From Apteryx mantelli (lineage: Eukaryota > Chordata > Aves > Apterygiformes > Apterygidae): DNA of 64,000 nt. The stretch lies in NCBI RefSeq assembly GCF_036417845.1, contig NC_089985.1, forward strand, positions 26,184,583 to 26,248,582. The letters run 5' to 3'. Shown piece after piece: positions 28,401 through 38,325 of the stretch (positions are counted from its first letter, which is position 1; the number at the start of each line of letters is the position of its first letter). The position numbers and the translations under genes are program-made. Below the pieces are notes generated by a model. That model had not been told where the DNA came from and searched no databases. It saw only the letters and a list, made by a program, of their open reading frames with translations.

Positions 28401-31400
28401 GGACCTATCTTTTCAGCACTTTCCTGCTTAGTACAATTCTCAGCTTTGGATGAGGTATTTTGGCTTCCCTTGCAGTGCCTAAGGAAAGGAAGGCACCCAG
28501 AAAAGGGCCCACAAAAATTAGCATGTGAGGACTTACAGTGAGAACTAGGAAAGGAGGAGGGATGTGACTTGAGTTCTGCCCTCAAAGAGAGGTAGCTTGA
28601 TTCCAGGCTGTATGGAGGTATTTCTTTGCCTTGGATTCAAAGCCAGGTACTTTTTTTGCAAAGCTGCCCACAAAACTGGAGCAGAATGTGGGCTGGTACT
28701 TCCCTTTTATGTGACAGCCCAGCTGTTATAATGCTCCCAAATTTATACTTAATATAAAATACTTAAAATTCCCTAAGTTGAAGTAGGGAGTAAAATTTTG
28801 AGGCCTTAACACTTTCCGCTCTGCCCCAAAAACCAACAGGCTACAGTACTCACCTGCCTCCAGAACTGGGGGAAATTATGGCAGGACAAGGGTGAGGAGG
28901 TGACTCAAGACAGGGATGGAGAAGATGAGAAAGTGAGAAAGGAAGGAAGAGGGCAATGGCAGATTTTAATTGCTGGATTTGTCATGTAAAAGAGTATCGT
29001 TGCTGCCTCAAACTCCATTTCCTACAAAGCCTTGGTTAACAGGCACACTCTGAGAATACTACTGAGTGGACCTTGCCAGCATGGTAGAACACGGAATACT
29101 TGGACTGCTAACGTGGCTTAAATTTAGAGCTTGTAAATTAGCCTCAGAACACTCGGACATGTTTTTAAGTATAAGTAATATGTCCCGATGCTGAGAACTA
29201 TCAAAATTTTGGCCATGTTCCCTGAGCAGAGAGTAAGGTAATGAATAAAATTCACTGGTGGACAGTTAAATGCTCACAGACCCCAAATGCATCACAAGTT
29301 TGATGACGGTTGTGAATGGATCTATTTTTTGGACTTAAAATTTTTGAAGTATAATATTTAGATGCAGTTAATTATGCCCTTTTGTAAAGCCAGCTTTTAA
29401 TAACTGTAATTGGTATAATTTACTCTAAGGTTGAGAGTCCTTATAAGTTTTAAATACTACTTAAATACAATCCATATGAAGAAACAAAGTTCATTGGGCT
29501 ACATGGAAATAGAACTAGGTCCTTAGAATATAATTACAGTGATTCAACCTCATAATCTGTCCAGATAGTAAACTGAGCAAAAAGTGGCAGAGACAGTTAA
29601 TGACCACAGATGATCAGGACTCTCATCTTACAGCTTAAAAAGTAAACATGTTCCATGCAGTCTCACATGCTTCATTTGCAGAATTTAAAGGGGACAGTTG
29701 TAAAAAATTGTTCCTGAAGCACTTCAAGTTTCCTTAAAAGATGAGCTAGTTCTCTCTATTTTTTTTTTTTTTTTTGAAATAGAACAAGACCTCAAGTAAA
29801 ACTACATTGGCAACTTTCAATTTTCTGGCTTTTAAGGAAATTATTTTGTTTTTGTGATATTCATTTGATTGCATAACATGCATTGATTCTGACCTTTGAA
29901 ACACTGTCTTTAACAGATTCTTCTTCAACTTCCTTTTCACTGCCAAGAGAAACCCAAGGTTTGCAGACAGGAGGCTTATAAACACACTCTTCTAGTGTTC
30001 CCTCTTTATTTTCATCATCTTCTTTTTCTTTTTCTTCTTCTTCTGCAGTTTCTGGAAGCTATGACATCAAACAATGGAAAATACTGCTTGTTCAAAAATT
30101 TGTTACCAAAATGTAAGTATGAGTTAGAAGCTCAGCTTTCAATCTTAATGCACGCAGCCTTTACTGTTGTCACAATGTAATAAATTTGGCCACACTCAGT
30201 TGTACCCAAGGGCACAGTTAGGCTCCGTTCAGCCATCTGTGCATTAGAATTTTCCAATAAATATTACATATTTAATTTGTAAATACTAGAGAGATACTAT
30301 AGTCTTGAAAGAACATCACTATTATATAAAAAAGAATTTATAGTGACTTCCTATATTAGGCCTTCCTGTCTTGGAACTGCAATTTGCTTTTCTATTAATT
30401 GTTATTTCCCCTGATGCTGGGTGACGGAGTCATGTTGAAAAATGCCCATAAACCTTCTTTTATGACACATTGCACAAGGCGGAATCCTCTATGCATCTGG
30501 AGTTATTTAGAATTCAAAAACATTTTTGAGTTGAAGAACATACATGTACATATTCTGAAAAATATGTATACTATTACTTTGAAGGTGCCCCCTACATTAT
30601 AATCTCTTAAATGTATTTCTTGCTTGGAAACCTGGGTGCTGGCAGAGGGAATTATCCATTACGATAAAAATGCAACAAAGGGTTATAATGGTCCCTCTGA
30701 AGGAAAATACAAAAATTCAGTTCTGTTTTTCTCTGGAAAAAAAAGGCATTTTTACTGTGATACACATATTTTTCATGGTTGGATTAGCTTCAGAGAAATA
30801 TTCTGGCATGCCAAGCACATCAGATGCTTATGAATACAATACCAATCCCGAATAACATATCTGAGACAAGATTCTGAAACATTTTTAGATATAATAATGC
30901 TGGGGTGTATTTGGATTTCCTTACCTTCAGAAGGTTTTCCTTGGCTTCTTCAGTAGCAACAAGATAAAAATTCTGTCCATACTGCAACTCTGCATCAAAA
31001 ACTACCAGAAGTTCTTCCCCTGGATATTCCTATTTCAATTAAAACAATTAATGGAAAATTGAAAGCAAATAACATCCAAAAAACACGAGCCTGTTACTAA
31101 CAAAGCTATCACTAATGTCATTGTGTAAAATCAGCATCTGTGGTCAATCTTGTGGTCATCACTGAGAATTTCACATGCTAATTTAAAAGCATAGGTAGAC
31201 TTTATTTTGTAATAAAAGTAACTGTGTGATAAAATAGCAATCATTTTTCATAAACAGACTTAAACAGAAAAGAAACTGTTTTTTTACAGGTTCTTAATAA
31301 GTAGGCCACAAATCACGGAAAGCCCAAATATGTCAACCTCTGCCAGTACACAGAATTAAAACTAGTAACATTTATGTTACTTTTAGCATTTTTTCAATCC

Positions 31401-34400
31401 AAAGTTAGTAAAAAGGTGCATGATGAGCCATGAGAAACTTTTGGAGATGACAATGGTCCATGACCTATTACCTTTGGATATTACAGCATTCATGTGTTTA
31501 CAAAGGGTCAAACAAGAACAGACCTTACCATTAAAAGTATGTATGCTCTGACGGAATAAAGTCTTAAAGTGAGAATGAAATACACTACATACTAGGACAA
31601 CTTTTTTGACAGGGTGGAAATCAGAAACTGCTGCTCTTGTTTTCAGGTCCTCAATGATGTCCTCTTTTTTAATAAGTTTGAAACGATTTTCTTCTGTGAC
31701 ATCTTCATCAACTCGGCAGTTAAAGATTTCTTGGGTCTGTGTAGTGAAAACTAAGGGAAAGATTTCCGGGTGGCCTATGAAAGAAAGCAAAATTGCATGA
31801 CAAACAAATTCAGAGTGTTATATAAACATAAACATGTAGCTTAATAATAATCTCTGAATTACTGTCTGAGTTCCCTAGCAGGATGCCTTGGAATCTCTGG
31901 GTTCATAGTTTTTGGCATGTGGGGAGGCAGGGAGTGCAAATTATACTAATTTTGTTTATCTTTGAAAAGATGCTACCTCACATTTTTTGCTTAATGAATT
32001 TATATTATTTCTAACATAAGCTATCTTAAAAAAAAGAAAAAGAAAAGGGAAAGGAAAAAGAAATCTGAATTCATACATAAAGGAAAACGAAAAGAAACCA
32101 CACCAGCTCTAGCAGCGATGCAGTAAGTTTCATGCCCAGAATTGATGTGTGGTGTATAAAGAAACATTTCCTAGTTTTGATGGTGACAGTAGAAAATCTG
32201 GTCTCCTTGTGGTTTTTAGGTTGGTTAAAAGGCTGACAAATCCATGGCCTGTTTAATTTTCATTTATGAAAATCTTTCCTATTATGCAAAATCATTTTGT
32301 TTGTTTAAGGATAAATTTTACAAAGTTTAAGTTTACAGAACCTTCCTCTATACGCCCAAAGTTACATATACAGGAAAAAATGTTCAGTGTTGTCTGCTCT
32401 GATTTCATTGCTTTTAAATCTTTGGAGTGGGCTAGAAGAACTTCAGACCACGGTCTGTATTTTCAATTTAGTTCCAGCTACTGAAAGCCAGCAGGGGAAG
32501 GGAAAGCAGAATGAAAAGAAACCTCTTATGGAAAACTGTGTGGCTCTGGATTTTGATAATTTGTCAAATGGAGGGCTTTTATATTTATCATTTCTTTTTA
32601 ATTATGTAAAAGTTTTCACAGTAAGGCAATTTCTAGGAGAATTTTACCCTTCTTTGATCTTTATCTTTCCAAAATGGAAATAATCTACTTTAATAATACT
32701 GACTTTCTAACATTTGATAACGGGTAAAGAACAGGTGTTGACTTTTATATCCATGCATTTAGTTGCTGTCTTTATTACTGTAAATTCTGAAGATGTATTC
32801 ATATATCTAAGGCAGTACTCATGTTGTTGACAGAACTGTCATCTCCTAATTCTCTTCTTTCATCTTGGGCGGGGGGGAGAAGATAGGCATTCTGTTTAAC
32901 AGGATTTCTCAGAGGGGGTATCACAGGTTGTGTGGTGGTGGTCTTCTCTCTTGTTCAATGGGTCATTAAGAGCACTGGTGAACAGTCACAAATAGACTGT
33001 TTTTAATACACTAAGGACACAACTGCATGATTCTGATTTAAGAAATCCCTCCAATATATACTCTAGTTCTTCCCTATAGAGCTGTACCATGTAAAGCCAA
33101 TGTTTAGTCTAAATAAGGCTTAAATACCATTCCAAATAAGCATGCTTTTCTGATTTGGAACTTTCATCTTCCTCTCATCCAGTTCAGAGTGTAGTTGAAT
33201 TTATTTTTTAACTATTACATGAGACTGAAGCAAGGTTGCTGAGCTTCAAACCAGATATAAGATTATTTACTGCTTTGATGGAGAATATATCTGTTGTTTG
33301 CTGTGCATGTGACTTCTGTTAGGTTCACTCATACTGATTCAGACCAAGACAGCTAATTATTATCCTAACTCTGGCACTGTTATCTTTAGCATTTCTAGCG
33401 AGGATGGGTTCAGTTGGGTGAGCAAGGACTACACTGCAGCCACTCAGAATCTGACGTTAGCACACAGTAGCATGGGCTTCTTGTAAGTGTTCATCAGCCA
33501 TATGTACTAACAATGGTCCCTCACAAATTACGTTGTGCCTTTTGGCTTATATAACAGATATAAGTGACTAAGAACTGTATAGACCCAGCAAGTCGAATCT
33601 TGCCTGCCTGAGAGACTCTCTTCTTCCTTGCCAATACTGCCATGGTAACAGATTCAACCTGTATGTCTCATAGGTGTCAAAAAATATGAGTATTCTTCAT
33701 GAAGGCCACTATACTTTTGTCTGAGAAGGCTAGCAGACGCTCACATTGAATGTGCTTTTTTTTTTTTTTTTTTTTTGACTAACTCATAAATGGAAAGGAT
33801 TTAGGGATACTTGTACACAGGATTTTTATTAGGTACTGAAATTGACTGGTTTTGTGATAATAGCTAATACTTTCTATCTTTCTTCTTTGTTTTATTCTAT
33901 TTTTTTTGTTTACTTGATATATTTAATGTATTATCTGAATTCATAGCACCTGTGGCATTTTTTCTTCTTTTGTGTATCTTGACTTGAAGTGGATATAGCT
34001 AAAGTGATGATATCGACCAGCTGGCTTTGCATGTTTTGAGAAGCCATCTCTAACCTAAGCCATCTAGAACTGACAAAACAATAAATCCTTCTTAATCTCT
34101 ATCATCCATGAAGCTAAATCTCTGCATAAGCCTATCACATAATACATGACATTCGATGAATCTGACATTTATCCTTTAAACCCTTTCAGGGCTGTTCCTC
34201 CACTGCACCCACTCTGCCATAGTCATCCACTAAAATTAATGAAATGCTAAGACACCGCAGGTGCGCCCTGCAGTATTCCAGGTATGGTTTACTTGGGATT
34301 CACTAGTTATTTTGTGGCATACAGAAAATAAGCATGTGTAGTTTATTAGTACTCTTTCTTCGCAAGTTGTAGTCAATATTGCACTGCTTTCTTTTTTGAT

Positions 34401-37400
34401 GTCTCACAGATTTCCAGGATTGCTGTGATTTACAGGATGCTGGATGCTTCCAAGAATCACAGCATCATAGAAATGCTGGTTGCGAAGGACCTCTGAGGCC
34501 ATCTGGTCCAGCCTCACTATTGGTAAGACTAGACCAAGTCAGCTCTGGTTAGTCTTCTGGAGTGCCTGTGCTTGCCTTTTTGACATCTAATCCCTGTAGC
34601 TAAGGAGTCCAAGACCTGGATCCTTCTTTAGTTTATCAATTTGGCTGTGAGACCACACTGAGAAAAAGTGTTTAATCTAGGGTGATTTAAAACACTTACT
34701 CCTTTAAGAAACTGAAAAGTTGATCTGGTCCTGGGTCCCACTAGCCAAGGGCATGAGGCATCCCTCATTAGGAAGTCATTAGGAAACAGACTGAAACTCT
34801 AGCACAAGCCTCAACAGTAGAGGTATGCTTTACATTTCAATATATTGGCACTGCAAATTACATTTACTTTTTAAAGTATGTAAATATTCAGTATTGTGAA
34901 GTGAAACAGCCCCCATTCCTTACAGTGGAATACCTTCCATCCAAACCATGACTAAGAAGGCATCCTCTTTGCCATCTATGCTCTCACAAGCCAAGAGCAT
35001 AGAAACCTTAGCGCTGTGCACCAAATGTGGTATGACTCTGCCATCCTCTGCCATACACAGATGGCCCATAGGCCAGAAAGCACAGAAGGAGCAAAGGAAC
35101 AGCAAATGTGAATATATCACAGACCTCAGAGTTGGTTTATGTGGCTCATGCAAGTAAGAGAGCCAGAACCTAAAGAAAATTTATAAACCTAACTTCCCAA
35201 TTCTTACAACAGTTTTTGATGACCTCTTATGTGAAATTTTTGCAGAAGAGAAATGGCTCAAAATAAATTAAAGTAAAACTGAAAAAATAGATTTTTTTTT
35301 GGATACGTCAAAAATTCTAACCAGGAGTAACTGTTGTTTTTCAAGAAGCTCGTCTGATAAATTATTTTTACTCAAATGCATACAGTTTATTCCACAAATG
35401 TTGATGTTAAAAAATTTTCTCAAAGAGATGCAGTTTTCAATGTTAAATGAAACAATACAAGCATGCATTAAAGCTAAGAAAAATAAAATAGCATTAGGGG
35501 AGAGGACAGAGTGAGACACAGTTTAAATGATGCGTTCTTCACTGCTCAATTGCTGTAAATTCAATTTAAAAACAAAGTAATGATCAGAATTAAAATATGT
35601 GCATCTTTCAGTCTAAAAGGTTCTATATTATAACAAAAGGAGCTGATACTGGAATTCTTACTAATATGAATATTTTTACTGAATGCTGCTTTTTCCAGTA
35701 AAAAGTGTAGCATCTAGTAAGAGGCTTCACTTTGTGCTATAATAGTAAATTGTGTTCATATCATTTGTAACAGTCCACAGCTCTTATTTTGTGCTATTAT
35801 TCCTTCACAAAGGGACAAAAAGCTCCAAGACAACTGAAGGTCTTATGCTAAGGAGCTGACATGCATAAAGTTTAAATCCTGCACAGACAGTGTCTGTATA
35901 TAGTAAGATTTTTTTTCCTGTTTCTAACAATTATGCAATAATACAAATCTAACTTTATTTGCCACTAGGTGGAGTTAAAATTCTCTCTTAAAGCCAATAC
36001 TAATTATCTCCAGGATCACCATAAATATGATTTTAAAAGTAACACTTTTATCATCTGAGGGATCACTTATTGTGCATTTCCATTATTTGCAGCCAACCCA
36101 TTTGAGTGAACCTAATTAGAGAGCGCAATTTTCACTCAGGCAAGAGCCATTTGTGTTTTCTTTAAAAATTACCTGGTGTATATATTCCTAGTTTGCCACA
36201 TTATTGCTTTTAGCAATAAAAGCTGCACCATTAAAAGCTAATTAAGAAGATAGATAACACTTTGAGCTGTTCCTGTAAACCGTATATAAATTTTACATTG
36301 ACGTCAATGTAAGTTATATATTATATATAAGAAAAAATTGCAAAAATCAGGTCAGACAAAAAGCCTAACCAGAGACATGAAGAAACATTAAAAAAAAGGT
36401 GTTTAAGGTAAAGCAATATATTTCAATTCAAATGATTTCATATTTTATCTCATAACTTTGGCCACACTTAAAGTAAAACCACATTTTTCTTGCTGATAAC
36501 TATGCTGATAATGCTGATAACGCAAGAAGTATTTGATATCTTGTGACTTTTCAGTGGCAGATGTTATTTTGTTCTACAAAGTGTCATCCTACTGAATCAA
36601 TGTGTATTGATATATATGATTAAAAACACAAATGATCTACATTTTCTCATCAGATTTAATAATGGTTTGACAAAGATTAAAGAAAAACTAAAAATGATAA
36701 AAGTATTTCAAGGTTTTCTTTCAATTGCTTAACTATTACTAAATGCAAGAAATTTGCATCCTATAATTCCGCTGTAATGATCTTTATTTCCCCTCATCCC
36801 AGTTCCTCTACAAAACTATTACTATAAACCCAAATCATCATAGCACTTACCTATACTAGCCATAGATAGATTAACTTCTTCATCCTTTTTATCTGAAATA
36901 TAACAGTATGATGTTAAATCAGTATTTTTTCTTCCTAACAAATTAACTATCAATATACAATTCTTTCTTTGTCAGGACAGTGTTTGAAATATTTACATAT
37001 ATTTAAAACTAATCTGTGAAGAGGAAAAAAAATAATTTCCATTCAATTCAAGTTTAACACAAGAAAAGAGAGAACCCTTGAAAATAAAGTGTGTATGTTA
37101 AGGATGTGCTAGCATTTCTCCGAAACTACAGAGATTTAAAGCTCATTTTTATTGTGAGCAGATGCTCAACATAAGAAAGCTCTCATTTTGTGGTGTGCAC
37201 TGCAGTTTCTGTGCTTCGAAAAGTGCAGTGACTGTTACCTGATAGCATCTGCCTGGGGCACTTAGCATGCAAAACATGTCATGTAAAGAGGTGATAAATG
37301 GAGCAGGCTCCCTAACATACGGTAGCAGAACTGGCAGTTGTGCAGAAAGGAGCAGATGTTACCCCTTTCTAACAGTGGGCAGCCTTGCTCGGGACGGCAG

Positions 37401-38309
37401 GGAGCTGCAGGACTCAGGCACACTCCAGCCCCTGAGAGAGGGTCTGCAAACTCCACAGCGAGGTAGAACAGGAAGAGATTAGCATTGAGGTGCAGAGTCT
37501 TCTCTGCAGTCCAACAGCTATTAATCAACTGGAAGGGAAAAGGTGATTAAAAAGAGACATCAGGCTTCAGGGAGGTGGCTGCCACTGGCGGGGGGACAGC
37601 AAGAGTATATTCTCGCCCTTTCTGTGAATGTGCATGAATCACTGGAAAAATATATATATATAGCAAAACCACATTAGCTTACACTTCATTAAGTGTACAC
37701 TTAATAAATGGCACAATTGAGGTAGCATCTCATCACGTCTCAGAAAAACGTAATAAAATGCACTGCAATTAAATTGTGAGATTTGTTTTCAAAATCTACT
37801 ACTGTACCTTCCTAGTGTGATCCTGATCACCTAAACTCCCGCTCCTGGGGATACCCCTCTGTGTCTGATGCTAGCTCCCTTGACTAAGTTAATCTTTGAC
37901 TCTCCCCACACCTACATATTAAGCTTTCCAAGTTCCCATTCAGTACTTCTTCTGTAACACCACAAACTATTAAACTACCAAGAAAAAGTGTAAATATCAT
38001 AATGTAGCTTTGTTATGTTCCATGTTTTGGTTACAAAGTCATAATCAGTAATCATAGATCTCTCAGCTGTTTATATAAAGCAGCATATTCTAATTTTTCT
38101 CATATATAGTTAAACGTTTGGGCCCAAAATAATTAAGGAAGGTGTCATGTGAAACCAGATTATTGCTTCATTACTGCAATACCATACATACCAATCTGTT
38201 TTCGTTTTCCTTTGGAGGATTCCTTAGCTTTGTTTTCACCTTTCTGTTTCTTTGCTGAGCCTTTTGGACTTTTTAAGGAGGACTTGCTGGATATGAGATT
38301 TTTTGACAT
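13301..38309 (-). CDS. DNAI3: DNAI3 (WDR63), dynein axonemal intermediate chain 3; 22 coding exons
   Basis: WD-repeat protein of the intermediate-chain family. It associates with inner-arm dynein in motile cilia and flagella, and in mammals has also been reported to affect Arp2/3-dependent migration. Twenty-two exons were joined by hand. Every junction is GT-AG and phase-consistent, and the total is 2757 nt (918 residues plus TAG at 13303-13301), against about 891 in human. Layout: Lys/Ser-rich N-terminus (1-50); conserved GHPEIFPLVFTT block (about 54-65); acidic tract EEEEKEKEDDE (about 155-165); KPWVSLGSEKE (about 182-192); then a WD-type beta-propeller region from about residue 350, with blade motifs LFWSF, VVLWD, ILFWDIR, FAIWKEG and IDIWDLLEKTH. 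The tail (about 830-918) is a charged coiled-coil-like helix, YFEREVKYLEYYEQRQEFRA onward. The start is taken at ATG 38309 (A at -3), but an in-frame upstream extension is possible. The gene converges on SYDE2 and diverges from MCOLN3, as in human. Confidence 0.95.
14015..14137 (-). CDS. DNAI3: DNAI3 exon, C-terminal helix (residues 830-870)
   Basis: Acceptor gtattaatag, donor AACA|gtatgt, 123 bp. It encodes HYFEREVKYLEYYEQRQEFR and a Glu/Arg/Lys-rich run, a predicted long charged helix. Confidence 0.95.
15235..15326 (-). CDS. DNAI3: DNAI3 exon, last blade (residues 799-829)
   Basis: Acceptor tatcttccag, donor CGAG|gttggt (weak donor), 92 bp. It encodes HHFLAVSDDSGVLHVLEISW then TLSHPSSNE, matching human IATADYYGTLHILEIPWTLS. 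Confidence 0.94.
15817..16021 (-). CDS. DNAI3: DNAI3 exon, IDIWDLL blade (residues 731-798)
   Basis: Acceptor aaaaattaag, donor TCAG|gtacat, 205 bp. It encodes GHWSLTRPGVFFIGREDGNI then DIWDLLEKTHEPSQ, the most conserved part of the family, and ends in IRPWIAS. Confidence 0.97.
16676..16806 (-). CDS. DNAI3: DNAI3 exon, FAIWKEG blade (residues 687-730)
   Basis: Acceptor ctctgttag, donor TACA|gtaagt, 131 bp. It encodes THAIHDGIVHTVQRSPFFKD then ILSVGGWNFAIWKEGVT. Confidence 0.97.
17257..17320 (-). CDS. DNAI3: DNAI3 exon (residues 666-686)
   Basis: Acceptor ggcatcacag, donor ATTA|gtaagt, 64 bp. It encodes DGEIVYSDWKMERDSDSGRL, close to human EGEVIYTDWKMERDPETGRL. Confidence 0.96.
18158..18288 (-). 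CDS. DNAI3: DNAI3 exon (residues 622-665)
   Basis: Acceptor ttttccaag, donor TGAA|gtaagt, 131 bp. It encodes a less conserved linker and ends in NFFVGTE, the start of the next blade. Confidence 0.93.
18991..19027. repeat. (TG)n-TATATA-(CA)n palindromic microsatellite
   Basis: A TG run meets a CA run around TATATA; 18996-19027 is a perfect 32-bp inverted repeat. It lies in a DNAI3 intron. A related TG/TA microsatellite is at 18421-18449. Confidence 0.9.
19174..19261 (-). CDS. DNAI3: DNAI3 exon (residues 593-621)
   Basis: Acceptor ttctgatcag, donor CCAG|gtaata, 88 bp. It encodes INLCKSDTSVDYSPVRISLR, aligning with the human SKGETSLDHCPTKISLNEDH linker. Confidence 0.9.
20028..20175 (-). CDS. 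DNAI3: DNAI3 exon, ILFWDIR blade (residues 543-592)
   Basis: Acceptor gtattatgcag, donor AAAG|gtactg, 148 bp. It completes a Cys codon, then encodes SILFWDIRGTKLPVQPL and later HLDLTWKPLIK. Confidence 0.97.
20664..20706 (-). mobile_element. Degenerate CR1/L3-type LINE 3' tail fragment
   Basis: The stretch catcctgcctcagactgtgg ccagtaccaggggctcagag resembles the reverse complement of the 3' tail of old amniote CR1/L3 LINEs. It is short and diverged, and sits in the DNAI3 intron between 20175 and 21860. Confidence 0.45.
21860..21933 (-). CDS. DNAI3: DNAI3 exon (residues 519-542)
   Basis: Acceptor gttatttttag, donor ACTG|gtatgt, 74 bp. It encodes VNRMGTTFENRAEICVQLVT then CSPD, aligning with human INRMGSVFENRSGICCQLVT. 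Confidence 0.93.
23820..23948 (-). CDS. DNAI3: DNAI3 exon (residues 476-518)
   Basis: Acceptor catttctag, donor TGAG|gtgagt, 129 bp. It encodes ARYCAVSSIEYSHKAIITDI and QWLPDYFE, matching human RHCAVSSIENGHKKVITDIHWLSDTFE. Confidence 0.96.
24584..24673 (-). CDS. DNAI3: DNAI3 exon, VVLWD blade (residues 446-475)
   Basis: Acceptor tcactgcag, donor TTTG|gtgaat (weaker than consensus), 90 bp. It encodes VVLWDISQYEEKLQNAKA and onward, completing the blade begun in the previous exon. Confidence 0.92.
25253..25342 (-). CDS. DNAI3: DNAI3 exon (residues 416-445)
   Basis: Acceptor ctttctag, donor CCAG|gtgttt, 90 bp in phase 0. It encodes LMLECPEDIYCFQFSPSDPN and IIAGGCINGQ, a typical WD-repeat F-x-P-x-N / G-G-x-x-x-G-x segment. 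Confidence 0.96.
25442..25566 (-). CDS. DNAI3: DNAI3 exon, LFWSF blade (residues 374-415)
   Basis: Acceptor cacaatcag, donor TCTG|gtattt, 125 bp. It encodes IIAESATERLSYEERV through ILFWSFSDPLHPL. It contains a GTAAAT...TTGCAG stretch that mimics a 17-bp intron but must be read through to keep homology. Confidence 0.93.
26535..26725 (-). CDS. DNAI3: DNAI3 exon entering the propeller (residues 310-373)
   Basis: Acceptor acaaaacag, donor TATG|gtaatg, 191 bp. It encodes MEIALQQNEIMNVFFDDWK, then SFTDLHYLKDR and CVCWHPNIY; the Trp-His-Pro is the start of the first WD-like blade. Confidence 0.96.
27316..27372 (-). mobile_element. Degenerate CR1/L3-type LINE 3' tail fragment
   Basis: The words agaccagatcagtgatccac and ctttctgtctccagcag match the antisense 3' tail of the same old LINE group. 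It is about 50 bases from the DNAI3 exon at 27422. Confidence 0.5.
27422..27538 (-). CDS. DNAI3: DNAI3 exon (residues 271-309)
   Basis: Acceptor gattggttag, donor TAAG|gtaaaa, 117 bp. It encodes TYPKNAATQYFPREFSDEEK, aligned to human TYPKNATTQYYPREFSEEEK. Confidence 0.95.
27830..28029 (-). CDS. DNAI3: DNAI3 exon (residues 205-270)
   Basis: Acceptor ttttccag, donor AATG|gtaagt, 200 bp. It encodes FGAPITFTDKNASSVKDSYI and ends in NSTQTK plus a split Trp codon completed in the next exon. Confidence 0.97.
29894..30058 (-). CDS. DNAI3: DNAI3 exon with acidic tract (residues 150-204)
   Basis: Acceptor gatgtcatag, donor CAAAG|gtcaga, 165 bp, phase 0 at both ends. A Glu/Lys/Asp-rich tract precedes the conserved VYKPPVCKPWVSLGSEKE. 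The purine-rich coding strand looks like a TTC-type repeat on +. Confidence 0.95.
30925..31029 (-). CDS. DNAI3: DNAI3 exon (residues 115-149)
   Basis: Acceptor tgaaatag, donor GAAG|gtaagg, 105 bp, phase 0 at both ends. It encodes EYPGEELLVVFDAE and NFYLVATEEAKEN, matching the human order. Confidence 0.95.
31593..31774 (-). CDS. DNAI3: DNAI3 exon, GHPEIF block (residues 54-114)
   Basis: Acceptor tttcatag, donor CCTA|gtatgt, 182 bp. It encodes GHPEIFPLVFTTQTQEIFNC and ends in DFHPVKKVVL, the best conserved N-terminal signature of WDR63/DNAI3. Confidence 0.95.
33758..33776. repeat. Poly(T) run
   Basis: Homopolymer T tract in a DNAI3 intron. No LINE or SINE body was recognised beside it. A similar T-run is at 42739-42755 in the first intron. 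Confidence 0.8.
34455..34515 (-). mobile_element. CR1 LINE 3' end
   Basis: The + strand reads agaatcacagcatcatagaa, then a diverged GGTTGGAAGGGACCTCTG-like core, then gccatctggtccagcctcac. This is the reverse complement of the avian CR1 3' end with its terminal ATTCTATG-type repeats. The element therefore lies on the - strand, 5'-truncated, as is usual for CR1. Its body may extend a little right of 34515. Confidence 0.8.
35961..35972. promoter_or_regulatory. CTCF-like core motif
   Basis: GCCACTAGGTGG matches the central CTCF core. The flanks fit only partly, so binding is uncertain. Confidence 0.3.
36293..36312. promoter_or_regulatory. 20-bp perfect palindrome centred on a CRE
   Basis: TTACATTGACGTCAATGTAA is fully self-complementary and contains the consensus TGACGTCA (CREB/ATF site). 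It is intronic in DNAI3 and about 320 bp from the CTCF-like core. Function is inferred from the motif only. Confidence 0.5.
36851..36892 (-). CDS. DNAI3: DNAI3 42-bp microexon (residues 40-53)
   Basis: Small exon between ttatatttcag and donor ATAG|gtaagt. It reads KKDEEVNLSMAS and enters and leaves with one-base/two-base split codons that fit both neighbours; it aligns with the human EDMEPVNMESM segment. Confidence 0.85.
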   Translation of the reverse strand: MKRMKKLIYLWLV

Positions 38310-38325
38310 TTTTTCAGACTTCTTT
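38192..38325 (-). CDS. DNAI3: DNAI3 exon with presumed start codon (residues 1-39)
   Basis: Acceptor tctttctag, then the exon, then donor ATTG|gtatgt. The ATG at 38309-38307 opens MSKNLISSKSS, and the exon is extremely Lys-rich (KKQKGENKAKESSKGKRK). Sequence upstream of the ATG within the exon (KKSEK) is also open and in frame, so translation could start in an earlier exon. Confidence 0.85.

Larger units (their letters stand above)
31775..36850 (-). other. DNAI3: Large DNAI3 intron with CR1 fragment and candidate regulatory element
   Basis: A 5.1-kb intron between the 42-bp exon and the GHPEIF exon. It contains a CR1 3' end (34455-34515), a T-run (33758-33776), and an AT-rich block at about 35940-36320 with a CTCF-like core and a CRE-centred palindrome. 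No additional coding exon was recognised. Confidence 0.7.

Noticed and set aside
31993-32100. A/G-rich tract after a DNAI3 intron segment
   Set aside because: Simple purine-rich sequence; no repeat family or functional motif could be assigned.
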